A stretch of 64,000 bases of DNA from contig NZ_JXTE01000038.1 of NCBI RefSeq assembly GCF_000972385.1, positions 62,001 through 126,000 on the forward strand, read 5' to 3'. Positions within the stretch are counted from its first letter, which is position 1, and the number at the start of each line of letters is the position of its first letter. Made by a program: the position numbers and the translations under genes. Shown here piece by piece: positions 46,599 through 54,969 of the stretch. The notes beneath the pieces are model-generated. The model was not told the DNA's origin and ran no database searches. It worked only from the letters and a program-made list of their open reading frames with translations. The stretch is from Streptomyces sp. WM6386. GTDB lineage: Bacteria > Actinomycetota > Actinomycetes > Streptomycetales > Streptomycetaceae.

Positions 46599-46654
46599 GC
46601 TCCCCTCCCGGTCGACTCCGAGCCGGAGGAGGAGGACGCTGAGCAAACAGCCTT

Positions 46655-46688
46655 CGACACCTTCGCCCAGCAATGCGGCAAGGTGTCG
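46655..46688. terminator. 9-bp inverted repeat, possible terminator
   Basis: CGACACCTT (46655-46663) and AAGGTGTCG (46680-46688) are perfect inverted repeats with a 16-nt loop. They lie after the membrane-protein stop and 35 nt before the next gene, so they may end the upstream transcript or regulate the downstream start. Confidence 0.4.
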
Positions 46689-46722
46689 GGCCCACGTACA
46701 CAAGACGTGAGGGAGCGGGGCG

Positions 46723-47475
46723 ATGGACCTGTTGCCGGTCGAGATCAAGGTCAATATCGAGAGCGATGTGGCGGCGGCGCTGTCGCTCCTCGGCGCGGCG
46801 CACGGCGAGATGACCACGCGACAGATCTGGTTCGCCGAGGACCGGGACGGCGCCGCCGCGGGCCGGGTACCACTGCTGGACGCCGGCCTGATCGTGCGGT
46901 TCCGGATCGGTGGCGGTGCGGACGACCTGACCGTCAAGTTGCGTCCGTGCGACCTGAAGCAGTTGGTCGGCCGGTTCTCCGCCCCGTTCGACGCGGAGCC
47001 GTTCACCTACAGGATCGAGGAGGACTGGTCGGTGAACGGCCAGGTGCCGGCCGCCTCCCTGGTGCACAGTCACCCACCGGAGGCGCTGTTGGGCACGGTG
47101 GCCCCCGGAGCCGATCCCGCCGCACCGATCGATGCGCTGCAGGACCAGTTCCTGCACGCCTGCGCTCCCGCCGTCCAGCTCAATGGGCTGGTCGCGCTGG
47201 GGCCGATCCTCGCGACCAAGGTCGACGACGTTGCGCTGGACGACCTGAAGGTGAACCTGGAGGCATGGTCGGTCGCCGGTATGGAGTTCCTGGAGGCCTC
47301 GATCCGGGTGAAGCCCAAGGACGAGGACGACGCCAAGGAGTTCACCAAGCGGGCCGAGCGCAAGCAGCGAAAACTCCAGGAGACGGTGCGGGAGCGCGGG
47401 GTGGCGCTCTCCGAGCACCCGGAGAACAAGACCCGACGCGTCCTCACCGCCCTGGTGGCGGCCGGGCGGCGCTGA
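46723..47475 (+). CDS. CYTH-like domain protein
   Basis: This 250-aa protein looks like a CYTH (triphosphate tunnel) domain: an opening EIKVNIE strand, RQIWFAEDRDG, a GLIVRFRIGG strand, then DLTVKLRPCD, each resembling CYTH beta-strands that line a phosphate-binding tunnel with basic and acidic residues. The second half has a charged helix (DEDDAKEFTKRAERKQRKLQ). CYTH members hydrolyse inorganic or thiamine triphosphate or make cAMP; activity here is unknown and the match is by motif. It converges on the large operon, its stop 5 nt from the operon's last stop, and may belong to that locus. Confidence 0.5.
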   Translation: MDLLPVEIKVNIESDVAAALSLLGAAHGEMTTRQIWFAEDRDGAAAGRVPLLDAGLIVRFRIGGGADDLTVKLRPCDLKQLVGRFSAPFDAEPFTYRIEEDWSVNGQVPAASLVHSHPPEALLGTVAPGADPAAPIDALQDQFLHACAPAVQLNGLVALGPILATKVDDVALDDLKVNLEAWSVAGMEFLEASIRVKPKDEDDAKEFTKRAERKQRKLQETVRERGVALSEHPENKTRRVLTALVAAGRR

Positions 47476-47480
47476 GGCGG

Positions 47481-48971
47481 TCAGAAGCCGCTGCGCCGCA
47501 GTGCGTCAGCGACCATCAACGCCGGGATCACCTGATGGACCTGGCCACTGTTGGCGTACGGCACGCTGCCGTGCAGCCGCTGGGCCACGCTCTGCCAGGC
47601 GGCCGCCGGCAGGGACGTGACCGACTTGCGGCCGTCCGCCGTCTCGGCGTGGAACGGGGCGACGCCGGCCGTCACTCCCAGTCCGGCGAGCAACGGCCCC
47701 AGCTGGCCGAGATCGTGCTGCGTGTACAGGCGGGCGATTTTCGTCCCGGCCGAGTCACGTGCGGCCCATGCGGCCACGTGGGTCAACGCATCAGCCGTCA
47801 CTCCTGCCTGGTCTCCATGCGGGTCGAAGAGGTAGACCTCCTGGAGCGTGTCCAGGAACAGCGGGTGCGTCTGGTTTGCAGCCCTTGTCAGGAAACAGCT
47901 CATCAGCGCGTGGCCACTGCTGAACGATCCCATCCCGAGTCGGCCGATGGGACCGAAGGAGAAGTTCCCGGCTCGCCGGAACATGAAGGCCTGGATCTCC
48001 TCCAGATACTCCTGGAGGAAGACGGCGTCGGCGAACGACGTGATCTCGTCACACGGTTGGCCTGCGACCCGCGGGAGCGGCAGCACCAGGACCACGTTCC
48101 GACCGGAGGCCTGGACCTGATACGGCAGACCTTTGCCGAAGGGGTCGGCCAGGAGCGGATCCTCCATGTATCGCAAGGGCCGGAGCAGGCCGAAGAACTG
48201 GTAGTCCCAGCCCCACGGATAGGTGTCGCCGGTCATGGGGTCGTGGCGGTCCAGGGCATTCGTGAAGAAGCCGTCCGCCACGTTCTGAGCCATGGTCGGG
48301 CGGAAGAACACGAGGAACGGCGCAGGTGGGGCGCCGGGCCCGCGTGGCACGGCGCCGGGCCAGTAGACGGCCACGAGTTGGGGTGCTCCCACGCCGGGGA
48401 GACGTAGCACGAGCAGGTCACCGAAGGGTGTCACGGTGCGACTCTCCACCTGGATCGCGTGGTCGCTGATGGGTGGTGAGGCGACGAAACTGGTGTCGGT
48501 GGCTTGCGGCAACGGGGAGTACAGCGTGGGCGGCAGCGGCACCGGGGAGGAACGGAAACTCATGTTGCCCGGCGGCGGGGCGCCCGGATAGTCGGTGCCC
48601 GTCCGCTCCAGGCTCACGCGCGCCTGCTCGGTGGCGTCACGCAGGGGCGAGAAGTGGACGACCATGACGGCAGTCGGGCCGAGGACCGACGGCAGGACGG
48701 TCAGTGGCTCCCAGTTGGCCGACAGAAAGGCGGCCTGGATGCTGCCGAACGCGTCGATCTCCAGCCGGGCGACGACGGTCCCGTACTTGATCGGTTCGAA
48801 GGAGTTGGCCTGGATCTCGATCTGCGCCGAGGCATCGGGAATGGTGAAGATCGACTGATCCAGCACAACGGCCGTGGGTGTGGCGGGACTGCCGCCGTTC
48901 ACCGTCATCGTGAACTCGCACTGGGTCGTGGCTTCACCGCGGATGCGAGCGCTGAGGACCAGCTGGCCCAT
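47481..48971 (-). CDS. 496-aa protein of the giant-protein operon; possible serine hydrolase
   Basis: I do not recognise this family. The first ~120 residues have a beta-rich pattern; the C-terminal ~200 residues contain GMGSFSSGHALMSCF, which resembles an alpha/beta-hydrolase nucleophile elbow, followed by YLFDPHGDQ and later His residues that could complete a triad. There is no signal peptide. It is the last gene of the five-gene leftward operon, 33 nt after the 1977-aa gene, with GGGAGG before its ATG. The hydrolase reading is an inference from one motif. Confidence 0.7.
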   Translation of the reverse strand: MGQLVLSARIRGEATTQCEFTMTVNGGSPATPTAVVLDQSIFTIPDASAQIEIQANSFEPIKYGTVVARLEIDAFGSIQAAFLSANWEPLTVLPSVLGPTAVMVVHFSPLRDATEQARVSLERTGTDYPGAPPPGNMSFRSSPVPLPPTLYSPLPQATDTSFVASPPISDHAIQVESRTVTPFGDLLVLRLPGVGAPQLVAVYWPGAVPRGPGAPPAPFLVFFRPTMAQNVADGFFTNALDRHDPMTGDTYPWGWDYQFFGLLRPLRYMEDPLLADPFGKGLPYQVQASGRNVVLVLPLPRVAGQPCDEITSFADAVFLQEYLEEIQAFMFRRAGNFSFGPIGRLGMGSFSSGHALMSCFLTRAANQTHPLFLDTLQEVYLFDPHGDQAGVTADALTHVAAWAARDSAGTKIARLYTQHDLGQLGPLLAGLGVTAGVAPFHAETADGRKSVTSLPAAAWQSVAQRLHGSVPYANSGQVHQVIPALMVADALRRSGF

Positions 48972-49004
48972 GGTGTGCCTCCCGCCTCGGTTGACGGACT
49001 GTCA

Positions 49005-52000
49005 TCACGGCCACGGCTCCGTGGGCCGCACGGTGTCGAAGGCCAGCCCGCTGGAGCTCTCCCCGGTACCGGGCGCCTTCTCCCGGCGTACCCAGCTGTG
49101 CCAGGAGCCGTCGAACCAGCGGGCCAGCACCGGGCGCCGGGTGACGAACACGCCGTCGCGCGGCACCTCTTCCTCGTGCATCCACAGTCCGGGGGTGATC
49201 AGCCGGCCCTCCGGGTGTGAGTCAAGGCCGGGGCCGGTGAGCCTGGCCAGCCGGAAACGGATCTGCTCGGTGCCGACCGCTTCCGGGACGAGGGGGAACC
49301 AGTAGTCCGGCACGATGCTCTGCACAGCGTACGCGGGCAGTTCGCCGGCCATTGCGGGCTCGGGGGGTGTGGTGCGGGCCCAGCGGTCCCGGCGGTCGAC
49401 CTGCTCGCCCCGGCCGTCGGTGTAGTGGTGCTGGACTGCCCACGCCAGGTTCGCCAGTTCGTCACGGGCCAGCACCACGCGCTCCAGCGGCTGCCCCGTC
49501 TGACCGCGTTCGGTGGGCAGGACCAGCAGTCCGGAGGCCGCCGGGTGGTCCGGCTCCGGGCTGCTCAGGGTGAACATCGACCAGGCCGGATCATCCTGGC
49601 CCGCGCGCCGGACCAGATGGTGGCGGCCGAAGACGTCACGCACGAGGAGTTGGTCCAGGACGGTCAGGGAAGCCGTCGGCACCTCCAGCGGCACCAGGAA
49701 CCAGTCGTTTCCGAAGACCGTGGCGAAGGAGATCAGCAGCAGCCGGCCCGTGTCCAGCGTGGACACGTCCGCCGCCCCGAGGTCGACGCGCGCGTCCTCC
49801 ATCTCCCAGAACCGGTCGGCCGGCAGTCCGCCGTAGCGGATCGTCGAGGGCAGGCCCTCCTCGGTGAAGGTGCTGCGTTCGCCCTGCGGTGCCGCCTCGG
49901 CGTCGGGGTCGGGGTGCACATCCAGGCTGTACCAGTCGAGGCCGTCGCCCTGGTACTCCTCGGCGCGCAGCACGGTTCCGGCGGTGGACAGTTCGGCGCC
50001 GTACTCGAAGCGGTGCGGGTCGAAGCAGTCGGGGCCGCGCTCGGCGAGCTGTCCTGCCCACCAGGTCCGCCACCGGGCAACGACCTCGCCGAGTCGCGCG
50101 TCGGGTCCGCTGTCGAAGGTGCCTGCGTCCAGTGCTGCCGCCACCGACTGGGCGTCGGGCAGCCGGCCGCCGAGCAAGCCGATCAGGCTCGTGTCCGCCT
50201 GGCCGGACTGCAGCCGGTGCGGTGCCAGTGCCGCGAGGGCGGCGGCGAGCAGCCCGGCGTCGTCGGTCATCCGCAGCAGGGCGGCACCGCCTTCGGCGCG
50301 CAGCCGTTCGTCGGCCTGTACGGGCTCGTCCTCGACGTGGCTGTCCAAGGGCCCCAGGCGCGGATCGTAGGGCACCCAGTCCGTGCTCCCGCCCGGCCGC
50401 CAGGCGTCGATGGGCGAGCTGCCGCCGGCCATGCGGACCACCGCGGGGGAACCGGCGTCCTGGGCGGCGAACTCCCCGAACTGCCACTGCCGGGTGAGCA
50501 GCCACAGCGGGTCGTGCACACGGGCTGCCAGTCCCGTTTCGACGTCGGAGGTGCGATGGCGGGGCTCCAGCATGAAGGGGCCCTCCGGGTCGGTGCCCGG
50601 CCGGGGGGTCTCGATCCTGGACAGGGCCTGGCCGGTCGCGCCGTGGGGGGAGATGCGGATGCCGGGGATCAGATCGTCCAGTTCCGGCAGGTCGTCGAGG
50701 TCGACGGCGCGCAGCTTGGCCAGTTCGAGGGTCTCGCGCACCACCTGCGCCAGGCCGTCGGAGGTCCAGCCGCGCTCCAGGTTCGGGGGCACCGCGATGA
50801 GCACGCTGTGCGGGGCCTTGGCGTCCGGGCGGTCGTAGTGGAAGGCGACTCCGGTCAGTTCGGTCTGCGGCGCGGCCGCGTCCGACGGGGGCAGCTGATC
50901 GGAGCCAGGGAGCAGTTCGATCCATTCGTCCAGTACGAGGCCGGTGATGCCCGCGCCGGGGACGGTGTCGGCCGGTGCGTGCCAGACCAGGTGGGTGGTG
51001 GCGGTCGGCCGCTGCCCGGCGGGGAAGGTGCCGCCGATCCAGGCGTCGGCCGCGCTCGTCGGGTGCTGTGCCGCACGCAACCGCTCGACCCGGTCGGCGC
51101 CCGCCGCGGCCAGCAGCAGTGTCTCGTGCAGGGTGCGCACCATCGGCCGTACGGCCGCGTTGCGCCGTAGCCAGTCCTCCAGGTCGGCGCCGGGCAGGTC
51201 GGTGCGGCCGGCCGGGGGCGGGGTCGCAGAGGTGAGGTCGGGCAGGAGCGGGATGTCCGCGCCGAGCACCTCGGCCAGTGCCGTCCGGGCCCGGGAGAGC
51301 CAGGCCTCGGCGGCTTCCGGTGTGACCTGTTCCGCCGCCAGGGCACGCAGCGGGTCCCCGGCCGGGCCGCTCTCGGCGAAGGCGGCGAGGCGCGTTCGCA
51401 GCTTGGTCGTGTCGACGGTTCGGGCAGCCGGGTCCTCGGGGAGGTGGGTGGGCAGCAGTGGCTGGGCGGTGGACAGCAGCGAACGGATCCGGACCGCGCG
51501 GCCCCGCAGTCCGCTCCAGCCGGGCCCGGTGAAGGTGATGGGGGTGTCCGGCGTGACGCCCTTGGCGTTCTGTACCGCGCGGCGCAGCCCGGCCGGTTCG
51601 ACGGAGGCGGTGTCCAGTACGGTGCGCAGCGCGCCCAACTGCAAGCTGTCGACGGTGAGTTCGAACGGCTCCTGGCCCACTGTCCCGATCAGCGTCCAGC
51701 CTGCCGCCGGGCCCAGCAGATGCGCGACCCAGGCCTCCAGGGCGGGTTGCAGCGTGGCGAGCCGATCGGCGGGCCAGCCGGCCGGGGTGGCGGCGGCGGG
51801 CAGCAGCGTGGCGACCCGGTGGGTCAGTGCGCGGGCCCGGTGTGGGGTGCGCAGGACGCGGAAGGTGTCCGGTACGTCCTCGCCACGTCCCAGGATGTCG
51901 GCGGTCAGGCCCGCGCGGATGGGATTGCCGCCCACCAGCTGGTGCACGCTCTCGGCCAGTACCAGATCACCCACCGCGTCCAGGGCGTCGGCGAGGTCCT

Positions 52001-54938
52001 CCAACAGCGGTGTCACCGCCGCGAGGTCGTCGTCCGGGACACCGGCCAGAGCGGGAGCACCGGCTCCGGCCCGCACGAGGGCCATGCCGTCGACGACATT
52101 GCGTGCCGAGATCGCCTCCGCGCTGCGCGCCCACAGGTCCGCCTCGGGCTGCTCGACCTGCGGTTCGGGTACGACCGGCAGGGGGAAGCGGCGGCGGAAG
52201 CGTTCTACGAGGTGGTCCAGCTGGGCGTCGTGCAGGGCCCGTTCGAACCGGTAGCCCAGCAGGGAGCCCAGGTTCTGGCCCTGGCGTACGCCGCCGAGCA
52301 GCCAGCGGGCGATGCGGGCACGGCGGGAGGTGAGGTTGACGGCGTAGGTCTGCTCGTCGGGGTCGCTGAGGAAGCCGGAGCGCAGTACGGCCGCCGTCGC
52401 CGCGTGCTGGAGCGAGGGCGCGTGGATGTAGCCGTCCTTGTCGGAGACCTCGACGGTGGTGTCCATGTCGTCCAGCACGATGTCGATCTGTTCCCGCTGC
52501 ACCGGCGGACGCAGATCCTCCACCCAGCCGTAGCAGCCGAACCGTACGCCTTCCACGCCGGACTTGCGCAGCGTGGCCAGGCGTCGCGACGCGAGCGAGG
52601 TGATCCAGGCGTCCAGCCGGTGCGAGTGGACGTCGATGACCTCCAGCAGGAGTTCGGGCAGCCGGGTCACCGGGACGCCGGCCAGGGTCCGCAGGGCTTG
52701 TTCCAGGCGGGGCAGCTCGGCGGCGGCCCGGGTGGCGGTGGCGACCCGTTCGGCGCGCTCCTGCTCGCTCAGTCCTTCCAGTACGTCGGCCACCAGTTGG
52801 TCCACGTCGCCGGTGACGGCCAGTGCCTGGCGCAGGGGGTCGTCCGTGCCCTCGTCGTCGCCTTGGAAGAAGGCCCAGTTGGGGAGGAACAGCAGGGCGT
52901 CGAGCAGCCCGCGGGCGTCCGGTTCGGGTTCCGGCTCCCCGTCGTCCGGTGGCGGTACCTCGCCGTCCTCGGGCGGCTCCTCGCCTTCGCCGCCAGGCTC
53001 CTCGCCTCCGTCGGCAGGCGCAGGCTCCTCCTGGCCGCCGGGCAGGTCGAAGAACGTGCCCCGCCGCGGCGGGGTCTCCCGCCCGGTCGACAACTCCACC
53101 GGCCACGCCGCGTCGTAGCCCTCGGCGTTCAGCTCGCCCGCCAGGAAGGCGCGCACCGCGCCCAGGTAGTCCGCGGTGGCCGCCGCCCGGGCCGGGAAGG
53201 CGTCCGGGTCAGGGGCGAGCCGGGCGACGAACTCGGGGACGCCGGACTTCTCGTCCAGGCTCCCGCCGAAGGAGGTGAAGCCGTCGCCTCGTGTGGTCCA
53301 GCGCAGCATCGCATGGGGTGGCAGACCGGGCAGGCCCAGCCGTGTGGGGGGCTCCGTACGGTCGGTCCTCCCCACGGCCACCGCCGGGCTGTCCATACGC
53401 CACATGGACAGGCCGGTCGCCACGGGCAGCCGCTGCAACGCGTTCACCGCGACCTCGTCGACCGGCATGCCCGGCTGGACTCGGGGGATGGGGTCGATGG
53501 CGGTCTCCCCCTTCACCGCCGCCCGCCAGCGTTCCCTGAGATGCTCCAGCCAGGGCGCGATCAACGCGTCCACGTCACCGACGCGTTCGGCGCGCCAGTC
53601 GTCCAGCGCGGTGGCGGGCAGGATTCCGTACGGCTGGCGCCCGACCCGCAGCATCGGCAGCGGCCCGCGACCGCGCACATGCTCGGCGAGGTGCTCCCTG
53701 ACCGCACGCCACGGCCCACCGGGGGCCACACCCGTGACCTGCCGGGTGCCCAGGTCGAGGGTGCTCAGGGCGGCCTCGGCGAAACCCTTGCCGAGCGTCG
53801 GCCAGGTGAGCAGGGTCAGCGCGGCGAGGGCCGAGGGTTCCGGGTCGGCGGCGCCGGAGCAGCCGCGCAGGAAGTCGGCGTCGGGCAGACCCAGGCCTGT
53901 CGCGAGCGCGTCGGCGACCGGCCGCTCCCCCGGCTTCGGGTCGGGGTCGGGGCCCGGGTAGGCGGGCGCCGAGGACCAGCCGGAGCGGCTGCGGGGGGTG
54001 TTGTTGGTCGCGGTGCCGGACGGCAGCAGGCCGAGACCGCCGCCGAACCTGTGGCCGTGCAGGAGGTCGCGCAGCCGCGTCGCGCCGTCCGCCGCCGAGT
54101 CGTCGCGCACCCCGACGACGAGCAGCTCGTCCAGTTGCTCGGTGCTCTCGGGCGGGAAGACCAGTTCGATGCCCATGCCGGCCTTGACGGCCTCGAACCA
54201 GTCGGTCTCCCAGCCCTCCTCCTCGGCGCGCAGCAGGCCGATGGGCAGCGGGTCGGGCACCGGGCGGCCGAGTGTGTCCACCACCACCTGGCCGTCGAGG
54301 AGGCCCACAAAGCGCCAGCGTTTCGGCATCGCGACCGTCTGAGGCCGGTGCTGCGCGGGGTCGTCGGTGCGGATCGTCGGTGGCGGTGCGCCGGGGCGGG
54401 CGGCTCGGACCGCCCAGGACGCGCGGGCCGGGCGCAGCTTGGTGAGCACCTGCTGCCAGGCCTCGGGGCCGGGGTTCTGCCAGTATCCGGCGGCGACCGC
54501 CGCTTCGGCGGGGGTCAGTCGGGGGTCGAAGGCCGTGAGCAGGATGTCGTCCGGGTAGATCCGTACCCGCAGGGTGCGCGGTTCCCACCAGATGGTCTCC
54601 ACCCGCACCGGCAGCAGGGCGATCGGGGCGGTGTTGTCGTCGGGGAACAGGGCCGTGCCCTCGCCCAGGGCGCGGGTGAGTTCCTCCTCCGCGCCCCTCG
54701 CCAAGGCGTTCAGCTCCTCGGCTCTGCGTTGGAGCTCCAGCAGGGCCGCCTCGGCCTCGGCGAGCAGTTCGGGGCTGGGGCGCTGGCCTTGGATGTGCAG
54801 GGGGTCCGGCAGGCCGGCCCGGATGTGGTCCTGGAGGCGCTGCACCACGGCATGCTGCTCGTCCGCGAGGGCCTGCGCGGCGTCCGCCTCGGTGCGGGCC
54901 CGGTCCACCTGTGCGCGAGCGGCGAACGCGTCGTTCAT
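49005..54938 (-). CDS. Giant 1977-aa protein of unknown function
   Basis: This very large protein has an N-terminal coiled-coil (~5-95, rich in Ala/Glu/Gln), then a segment LLPVRVETIWWEPRTLRVRI that begins a long region without any domain I can name. An acidic Pro/Glu/Asp linker lies around residues 631-674. The C-terminal half has repeated short motifs such as GVAFHYDRPDAKAPHSVLIA. No signal peptide or membrane helix is seen. ATG 54938 follows AGGAG; longer starts in this frame would overlap the upstream gene without a ribosome-binding site. It is the fourth gene of the operon. Proteins with similar short motifs occur in other bacteria, as I recall, but without a known function. Confidence 0.75.
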   Translation of the reverse strand: MNDAFAARAQVDRARTEADAAQALADEQHAVVQRLQDHIRAGLPDPLHIQGQRPSPELLAEAEAALLELQRRAEELNALARGAEEELTRALGEGTALFPDDNTAPIALLPVRVETIWWEPRTLRVRIYPDDILLTAFDPRLTPAEAAVAAGYWQNPGPEAWQQVLTKLRPARASWAVRAARPGAPPPTIRTDDPAQHRPQTVAMPKRWRFVGLLDGQVVVDTLGRPVPDPLPIGLLRAEEEGWETDWFEAVKAGMGIELVFPPESTEQLDELLVVGVRDDSAADGATRLRDLLHGHRFGGGLGLLPSGTATNNTPRSRSGWSSAPAYPGPDPDPKPGERPVADALATGLGLPDADFLRGCSGAADPEPSALAALTLLTWPTLGKGFAEAALSTLDLGTRQVTGVAPGGPWRAVREHLAEHVRGRGPLPMLRVGRQPYGILPATALDDWRAERVGDVDALIAPWLEHLRERWRAAVKGETAIDPIPRVQPGMPVDEVAVNALQRLPVATGLSMWRMDSPAVAVGRTDRTEPPTRLGLPGLPPHAMLRWTTRGDGFTSFGGSLDEKSGVPEFVARLAPDPDAFPARAAATADYLGAVRAFLAGELNAEGYDAAWPVELSTGRETPPRRGTFFDLPGGQEEPAPADGGEEPGGEGEEPPEDGEVPPPDDGEPEPEPDARGLLDALLFLPNWAFFQGDDEGTDDPLRQALAVTGDVDQLVADVLEGLSEQERAERVATATRAAAELPRLEQALRTLAGVPVTRLPELLLEVIDVHSHRLDAWITSLASRRLATLRKSGVEGVRFGCYGWVEDLRPPVQREQIDIVLDDMDTTVEVSDKDGYIHAPSLQHAATAAVLRSGFLSDPDEQTYAVNLTSRRARIARWLLGGVRQGQNLGSLLGYRFERALHDAQLDHLVERFRRRFPLPVVPEPQVEQPEADLWARSAEAISARNVVDGMALVRAGAGAPALAGVPDDDLAAVTPLLEDLADALDAVGDLVLAESVHQLVGGNPIRAGLTADILGRGEDVPDTFRVLRTPHRARALTHRVATLLPAAATPAGWPADRLATLQPALEAWVAHLLGPAAGWTLIGTVGQEPFELTVDSLQLGALRTVLDTASVEPAGLRRAVQNAKGVTPDTPITFTGPGWSGLRGRAVRIRSLLSTAQPLLPTHLPEDPAARTVDTTKLRTRLAAFAESGPAGDPLRALAAEQVTPEAAEAWLSRARTALAEVLGADIPLLPDLTSATPPPAGRTDLPGADLEDWLRRNAAVRPMVRTLHETLLLAAAGADRVERLRAAQHPTSAADAWIGGTFPAGQRPTATTHLVWHAPADTVPGAGITGLVLDEWIELLPGSDQLPPSDAAAPQTELTGVAFHYDRPDAKAPHSVLIAVPPNLERGWTSDGLAQVVRETLELAKLRAVDLDDLPELDDLIPGIRISPHGATGQALSRIETPRPGTDPEGPFMLEPRHRTSDVETGLAARVHDPLWLLTRQWQFGEFAAQDAGSPAVVRMAGGSSPIDAWRPGGSTDWVPYDPRLGPLDSHVEDEPVQADERLRAEGGAALLRMTDDAGLLAAALAALAPHRLQSGQADTSLIGLLGGRLPDAQSVAAALDAGTFDSGPDARLGEVVARWRTWWAGQLAERGPDCFDPHRFEYGAELSTAGTVLRAEEYQGDGLDWYSLDVHPDPDAEAAPQGERSTFTEEGLPSTIRYGGLPADRFWEMEDARVDLGAADVSTLDTGRLLLISFATVFGNDWFLVPLEVPTASLTVLDQLLVRDVFGRHHLVRRAGQDDPAWSMFTLSSPEPDHPAASGLLVLPTERGQTGQPLERVVLARDELANLAWAVQHHYTDGRGEQVDRRDRWARTTPPEPAMAGELPAYAVQSIVPDYWFPLVPEAVGTEQIRFRLARLTGPGLDSHPEGRLITPGLWMHEEEVPRDGVFVTRRPVLARWFDGSWHSWVRREKAPGTGESSSGLAFDTVRPTEPWP

Positions 54939-54969
54939 GGCGGGGGTGCTCCTGTCCTCGGTGCGGTGC

